Below, in pieces: positions 58,086 to 64,000 of a stretch of 64,000 bases of DNA. Source of the DNA: Conus ventricosus. Lineage: Eukaryota > Mollusca > Gastropoda > Neogastropoda > Conidae. The position numbers and the translations under genes are program-made. The notes beneath the pieces were generated by a model. The model did not search any database. It was not told the DNA's origin and was given only the letters and a program-made list of their open reading frames with translations. The stretch's first letter is position 1. Every line of letters starts with the position of its first letter. Location: positions 67,819,541 through 67,883,540 of the forward strand of contig CM031616.1 of the NCBI GenBank assembly GCA_018398815.1. Direction: 5' to 3'.

Positions 58086-59753
58086 CTGCCCTATCTATGC
58101 ATTGTTGCCACATAGTTTTGTACAGTTTTTCTCCATCAAAAACCCAAGCGTTCCGCTTGTTGAACATATTTATCAATATCCATCATGAACCGTTCAAAAC
58201 AGATATAAAAACAAAACAATTTCTAAGTATGAATAAAAATAAGGCGATATATGATGGCCGCTTTATGTTTCACAAAAAATGTAATTATTATATTTACAAA
58301 TACAGATTCAATTTCCCGGTGTGTAAACAGTAAAACAGACTTCCTAAAACGGGTAGATATCAAATCCAGGAATGTATTTTTTCAAAAGTAATTTGCAAAC
58401 TGCTATCAATTTGAATTTTTTTTAAAAAATGAAGTTCAATGCAAATCTGTTTTTCCTAAGAAAGGAAAAAAAACACAATACTAAAGTTTTTTGAAAATAA
58501 ATCCTTTATAAAGTTTTGTTCTTTAAATGTTCTTCCGTTGTCAGTCTTTTTCTTACTTAATTTCAAATTAATTTACAAAACAAATGTACCGCCTTATACA
58601 AAAAATTGGGAAAAATAATAAATTTACAAAACAAAATGGAAGCACCAACATTAAAAAGAGGGGAAGAAACCTCAAACTAGCGGAAATCTTACCTAAAAGA
58701 TGAAAATGTAGAAAGAAAACTAGATAGGTAGAGTATTGATAGAGAAGGTTTAAGAGGTTTTGAAAAAGGGGATGAAAAGGAAAATGAAAGGATACACATG
58801 ACCGGAGAGTGAGACGAAATAATGAACAGCAAAGAAAGCCCTCAGACAGCCCCTAGTGGTCACTGTCTCCGTGAAACTGGCGACGGGGAAGAAATACTAT
58901 TAAAGCACAATAGATAGCACATAACACTAAAGATATAAAACAATAAACAATCAATCAATAAATGTTCATTCACCCAAACGCAAAGAAAATCTCGCAACCC
59001 ACAGAAAAAAAAATAATCAAAAGATAAAGATGTTTATTTGGGCTGAGCGGTAATCAACTCCACCACCTACACTATTTGCGTGACGGAGTGAAGCCGATCC
59101 ACACTCTGATGGGGCAAGGGGAAAAATCAAAATTGAAAAACGATAGGGAAAGGGAAAGAAATAGATTATTTACGAGAATGGAAAGGTCTTACGACTCCCC
59201 AAAGCATGCACCCCTGCTAAAGCAGGAAAAGGTTGGGGTATCAGTCTGGGGAAGGGGACAGTAAACAAAATCTCTATAATAATTATAGGGGAGGACAGCG
59301 ATTACCTCAACGCCATGCCCCCTTGCTGCCAGGCACGAGGATGAGCAGAGGTGAGGCTATCGGTCCTTAGGTGGGAAGGGTCAAAAAGAATCCTACAAAA
59401 ATCCCTTAACGGAAGTAGTGCAACCAAAGAAATGTCAACACCGTATAAAACATATAGAATAGAAAAAAAAAAAACAACAAATGCAAATATTTTACACAAT
59501 TAAAAATAATTAATAATTTCTCTTGTTTTTTCCCAACTGGAAAATATCTTCTTCTTTTTTTTTTCCAGGCCCCGAGGGGCACACAAATAGAAACCTTCAC
59601 TTTTTTTGTCCATTCCTCAACCCTTGAGGGCACAAATCAAATAGTTTATCTTTTTTTTTTTTTCCTCGAACCCTGAGGGTACAAGTCAAAATCTTTTTTT
59701 TTCCAGGGGAAACGAATCGGCAGCTACGTCGGGCCTAGTCGGGGTCAACCACC
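58086..59753 (-). other. Leader of the Gmr1-like element
   Basis: Untranslated region between 5' LTR and gag; A/T-run rich, no gene. GGTGGTTGACCCCG directly inside the 5' LTR (59753 downward, minus strand) is the primer-site candidate; the tRNA was not assigned. Confidence 0.5.
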
Positions 59754-60864
59754 TGTCACACTGTCACTTTTGCACCTCATGCATTCATGAACGTTCATTT
59801 CTCCATACGCACACGCAATCTTTCCAATCAACCAAAATGCGCACTACCGAATGTTTTTTCTTCTCCCCTCCTTCAGGGAAAAAACTCTTCTACTGAAATC
59901 TACATCACAACAAATTTATAATCAGATTTTATATATATTAGCTCTCTTTCCACTGAGTAGAGGCAACTAAAACTCACGCAAGACTTATAAAGTCAGGCCT
60001 TCAACAACATTGGCCCACAAATCCAGCCAGGAAATAAATAATTCCAGGTACTCACTGTATGCCACCACCTCATCAAACACAGTATTCATAGGTCGTGACT
60101 TTTCCTGTCTCTCACAGACATCGCACCACCCTTTCAATCTCCGTCACTGGAGATAGGATTTCCAATTCTCTTTCGCGCGTTTCCTGTCCCTGGAGAAGTG
60201 ACGTGTTCGTCTCATCTCCCTCGGACTTCTCCGGACCCTGGAGAGTTACGAGTTCGACTCCTCTCCCTGGAGTCTTTACTGGTAGGGGCTGAACTACCGG
60301 TGTGTTCCCCACACCATGGCCATCTTCAAACAACCTCACGGGTTGCAGGGGATGGAAGAGTAAAAGGTGAAGGGTGAAGGCTGAAACAGTTAAGGTTCGT
60401 TTAAGTAACCTGCTCTTAATTTCAACATTTGATTCTTTCTTTCTCTTTTCTTTAAGTTTTCCCATGTTGCTTTCCCCCAACTATCTTTCGACTCACCTGG
60501 TAATGACTGGTCAGCAGAGTGGACCACGTCCTGACAGGTTCGGGGAGTCTCTAGGACCATTCTGCTGGTGTTAAAACTGATTTCTTTCCTCCCTCTCATA
60601 CGTGAGTGCATACCAGTGTTCAAAACACATGACACTGCACCATACCAGCCCTTGTTAAACTATCACTCAGTGGTCACTTTCACCCAATGACCACCCTTGG
60701 TTTCTTGAATGAGTATAACTCACAATTATTTGGGGACGCCCGCTACACTAGTCAAGCCACACGAATATTCTTCCTTTTTAGTATGGCATGGGGAAATGAT
60801 TTATATCACTAACTACATGTGATGGAGCGTCACATGCCTTGATGTGAGGCTACGTCACATGACA
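59754..60864 (-). repeat. 5' LTR (element strand) of the Gmr1-like element
   Basis: About 1111 bp, partner of 52389-53487. Differences include many one- or two-base insertions and deletions in otherwise identical sequence. Followed by the CATAC target duplication. Confidence 0.9.
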
Positions 60865-61116
60865 CATACACACAGACAAACACACAAACAGACAGGCAGG
60901 CAGACCGACAGTAAAATCAGATGGACGATCAGTCAGAGAGACAGAAAGGAACAAGCAATAGGCAAACAGGAACATGTAAGAAAGAAAGACAGATAAATAA
61001 AATTAGTTAATTAATTAATTAAAAAATAAAATAAATAAATAAAGAGATAAATAAATAAACATGTTCTTCTATTTGTCAGTCTTTCTTCTCTTTCTTTGTA
61101 GCTTGTTTGTTTATTT

Positions 61117-61152
<36 letters not shown>

Positions 61153-61182
61153 GAGAGAGAGAGAGAGAGTGAGAGAGATGAT
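60865..61182. other. Simple-sequence region
   Basis: CACA/GACA repeats, AAAT-rich run (61000-61060) and (GA)n at 61117-61178. No gene. Confidence 0.6.
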
Positions 61183-61638
61183 GATTGATTGATTGATCTT
61201 TAATACCCAAGGATGAAGATTTTAGGCCAAAGCCTAGTCTTACAATCTGTCCTTGTCATGCATACATTATTTCAGCACATATCATTCATACAGACAATTC
61301 AACATAGCAACATGATAATCTAATTCTACAATGATAAGCAAACTGCTCATAAAAGCACTAATGAGATGGGGATGGTAAAACAAAAGGAAACTTACAAGCA
61401 AACAAACAAACAAAAACTACAGAGAGAGAGAGGTCAGAGGAGGGTGGGGAAGAGAGAATGGTAGGTAGGGGGAGGAGAAAAGGGATGGTAGACAGAGTGG
61501 GAGTGGGGATGAGCGATTTTAACGGAGTAGGTTTTATGTTGAGACGATTTATCCAAAGTATGGTTCACAGAAGACGTAGCGAATGGACGCTAATCATTGT
61601 AATCGAATAATTTAACTACTGAGACATAAAATGTTTAT

Positions 61639-61640
<2 letters not shown>
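61183..61640 (-). mobile_element. LINE 3' end with (AATC)n tail, related to 46640-47960
   Basis: On the minus strand it ends GGGTATTAAAGATCAATCAATC, a CR1/L2-like 3' tail. Its 61480-61640 part matches 46730-46890 (GGAGTAGGTT, TATGGTT, TTTATGTCTCAG-type blocks). Confidence 0.6.
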
Positions 61641-61737
<97 letters not shown>

Positions 61738-61780
61738 AACAGACAGACAGACAGACAGACAGAGAGACAGAAAGAGGTAT
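61641..61780. repeat. (GA)n with (CAGA)n end
   Basis: About 95 bases of GA repeat, then a CAGA/GACA run. Confidence 0.95.
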
Positions 61781-62279
61781 TTGTGGAGTTTTCGGTCTAT
61801 TGACAAATGGGACTATTGGTTCTGATTTTTTTTTTCGGACTGCTTGTACGCGTGGGATTGTTGCTATTCCTTGGGTAGAATTTTTTTGTGAGAAAAAAAA
61901 GTACTGGTTGTTGCCACCACCCTTCTCTACCCCCACCCCACCCTCTGTTATTTTCATTTTTTTTGCTTTTGCTTTGTTTTGTTCGAATTGTTGTTACATA
62001 GGAGTACTGATTCTATGGGCTGTAGCTATTGCGGATTATCAGGCTTTCCTTTCTGTTCGTCCACACTACCGACCGCAACCAGCAAGAGATTCCCCACAGA
62101 TCAAATTAGACCTTAATTAGAGAGACCCCCATTACCCCCCCCCCCCCCTCCTCCTCTTCTAACCTTTATGTCATCAAGGACGTCTGCAATGCTCGACTTG
62201 AACTAGCTCTAACCCGGCCATCCTGAGCAATGCAAAACAACAACAACAACAAGAAAAACAAACAAACTGTGGCATTCAG
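61781..62279. other. Unassigned
   Basis: No gene. Poly(C) at about 62134-62147 and a (CAA)n run at 62238-62252. Confidence 0.5.
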
Positions 62280-62690
62280 TTTTCATGCCGTTTCATTTAA
62301 ACGATTAAGTGAATTCGAACGTTGATTTGTTATCATCCATGGCAAATGTAGAACAGTATTAGTAGGCCTGATGTCATCAAATCCAAAAAATAAATCAGTG
62401 ATCTTATTGTTTCATGAAACGATCATCTGAATTCGAGTGTGAGCTTGTTATTATCATCCATAGCAAATTTTGAACAGTATAGTAAACTTGATGTCATCAA
62501 ATCCAACAATAAATCAGTGATCTTATTGTTTCTTGAAGCGATTTTCCGAATTTGAACATTAATTTGTTATCATCCATAGCAAATGTTGAACAATATAGTC
62601 AACTTGATGTCATCAAGTCCAAAAATAGATCAGTGATCTTATTGTTTCATGAAACGATCATATGAATTCGAGTGTAAATTTGGGAGGCAC
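62280..62690. repeat. About 118 bp tandem repeat, three and a half units
   Basis: Units share GAAACGATCATCTGAATTCG, TTGTTATCATCCATAGCAAA, GATGTCATCAAATCCAA and AATCAGTGATCTTATTGTTT. The last unit is cut at 62680, where the 16 bp array begins. Confidence 0.85.
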
Positions 62691-62693
62691 CCT

Positions 62694-62833
62694 ATGTTCC
62701 CCCAGGTCTATATTCCCCAGGTCTATATTCCCCCAGGTCTATGTTCCCCCAGGTTTGTGTTCCCCCGGGTCTTATTCCCCCAGGTCTATGTTCCCCCAGG
62801 TCTACATTCCCCAAGGCTATCTTCCCCCAGGCG
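62694..62833 (-). repeat. 16 bp minisatellite, inverted orientation
   Basis: CCCCCAGGTCTATATT units, reverse complement of the array at 63110-64000; about nine units with substitutions (TATGTT, TACATT, TTTGTG). Confidence 0.92.
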
Positions 62834-63109
62834 TTTGTTCACTGTTTTTTTTTTTTCTTTTTGTTTGTTTGTTTTGTAACAAGCTCTTTGACGATAGCGC
62901 GATTGGAAAACGCTTATCTTGGGTTCTAATCCTGTACTCATTTCTGTCGTTCACTTGGCAATGAGGAAGTAACCTTGCAGCGCATTGCCTCTGTATATAT
63001 GTGAGACTTTAATGCGGGATCAGGTGCCTCCCTTTGTGTTAACCGGGGTACAATCCTTGTAATTATTACCTCTGTGCTGTGTGTAACATTTGCAGTTCAG
63101 ACCAGCCAC
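62834..63109. other. 276 bp spacer between inverted minisatellite arrays
   Basis: Unique sequence with a T-rich start. TAGCGCGATTGG and GGTTCTAATCC (about 62897-62929) weakly resemble pol III A and B boxes but are too closely spaced. Confidence 0.45.
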
Positions 63110-64000
63110 GTCAATAGCCCTGGGGGAATATAGACCTGGGGGAATATAGACCTGGGGGAATATAGACCTGGGGGAACATGGACATGGGGAATATAGACCT
63201 GGGGGAATATAGACCTGGGGGAATATAGACCTGGGGGAACATGGACATGGGGGAATATAGACCTGGGGGAACATGGACATGGGGGAATATAGACCTGGGG
63301 GAATATAGACCTGGGGGAACATAGACTGGGGAATATAGACCTGGGGGAATATAGACCTGGGGGAATATAGACCTGGGGGAACATGGACATGCTCCTGGGG
63401 GAATATAGACCTGGGGGAACATGGACATGCTCCTGGGGGAATATAGACCTGGGGGAATATAGACGTGGGGGAACATGGACATGCTCCTGGGGGAATATAG
63501 ACCTGGGGGAATATAGACCTGGGGGAATATAGACCTGGGGGAACATGGACATGCTCCTGGGGAATATAGACCTGGGGGAATATAGACCTGGGGAACATGG
63601 ACATGCTCCTGGGGGAATATAGACTCGGGCGAACATAGACCTGGGGAACATGGACATGCTCCTGGGGGAATATAGACCTGGGGAATATAGACCTGGGGGA
63701 ATATAGACCTGGGGGAACATGGACATGCTCCTGGGGGAATATAGACCTGGGGTAATATAGACCTGGGGGAATATAGACCTGAGGGAACATGGACATGCTC
63801 CTGTGGGAATATAGACCTGGGGGAACATGGACATGCTCCTGGGGGAATATAGACCTGGGGGAATATAGACCTGGGGGAACATGGACATGCTCCTGGGGGA
63901 ATATAGACCTGGGGGAATATAGACCTGGGGTATATATGACCTGGGAGAACATGGACATGCGCCTGGGGGAATAATAGACCTGGGGGAATATAGACCTGGG
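63110..64000 (+). repeat. 16/22 bp minisatellite array running off the window
   Basis: Units GGGGGAATATAGACCT (16 bp), with variant GGGGGAACATGGACAT often followed by GCTCCT (22 bp), arranged in higher-order groups of one variant plus one to three standard units. All three minus-strand frames stay open because the unit lacks stops, giving an artefactual 312-codon frame. Confidence 0.95.

Larger units (their letters stand above)
52389..60864 (-). mobile_element. Decayed 8.5 kb Gypsy-type LTR retrotransposon with integrase before RT (Gmr1-like order)
   Basis: Direct repeats of 1.1 kb (52389-53487 and 59754-60864), each starting TGTCA and ending TGACA, flank the element. CATAC is the target duplication (52384-52388 and 60865-60869). 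Coding remnants are on the minus strand: gag (58085-56950), protease (DTG at 56698-56690), integrase (56230-55046), RT (54900-54390). Canonical Gypsy order would put RT before integrase. RNase H is not seen; the remaining 0.9 kb to the 3' LTR is AT-rich and uninformative. All frames are broken. Confidence 0.88.

Noticed and set aside
62886..62950. Possible pol III A/B boxes in the spacer between inverted arrays
   Set aside because: Box spacing is about 15 bases, too short for a tRNA or SINE promoter, and the B-box has two mismatches.
63020..63958. 312-codon minus-strand frame with GLYSPRSIFPQ-like repeats
   Set aside because: It is a stop-free reading of the 16 bp minisatellite in every frame, with no start context, exon signals or unique sequence.
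63110..64000. CRISPR-like array
   Set aside because: Contiguous short tandem units without spacers, in a eukaryotic genome.

Overview
This is a eukaryotic window, almost certainly from an invertebrate animal. Genes are split by GT-AG introns, noncoding DNA is AT-rich and full of (GT)n/(CA)n microsatellites, and several retrotransposon classes are present. The repeat mix (I/Nimb-type LINE, CR1/jockey-type LINEs, tRNA-SINEs, Gypsy elements) and the look of the host proteins suggest a lophotrochozoan, perhaps a gastropod mollusc. That placement is inference.

Three host genes can be recognised. At the left edge, on the minus strand, is the start-codon exon of ribosomal protein S10 (111-252). In the middle, on the plus strand, nine exons of an EDEM2-type ER mannosidase run from 15759 to 27813; the signal-peptide exon is not visible. 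On the minus strand, a complete three-exon TMEM101 gene runs from 46225 down to 42000. There is no operon logic; the genes are independent and separated by mobile DNA.

Mobile DNA fills most of the rest: a near full-length but frameshifted I/Nimb-type LINE (1984-7227, minus); a 0.7 kb TIR element (9350-10066); a 5'-truncated CR1/jockey-type LINE (11003-12662, minus) with two more 3' fragments (45185-45660, 47023-47255); a young Gypsy element with identical 195 bp LTRs and a 5 bp target duplication (35875-40781, plus); decayed LINE fragments (29440-29757, 46640-47960, 61183-61640); SINEs in EDEM2 introns and at 51.3 kb; and an 8.5 kb LTR element on the minus strand (52389-60864). The domain order of that last element is gag, protease, integrase, reverse transcriptase, the Copia-like order known from the Gmr1 group of Gypsy elements.

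Structural oddities: tandem duplications straddle a splice junction in both EDEM2 (exon 6 donor) and TMEM101 (exon 3 acceptor). A 39 bp minisatellite is open as 13-residue repeats. There are foldback hairpins at 18.9 and 33.1 kb, a (TG)n(CG)n(TG)n tract, and inverted 16 bp minisatellite arrays at the right end. EDEM2 coding exons carry three apparent one-base deletions and the young Gypsy pol carries one. The two LTRs of the 8.5 kb element differ largely by small indels. This pattern looks at least partly like consensus error rather than gene death.
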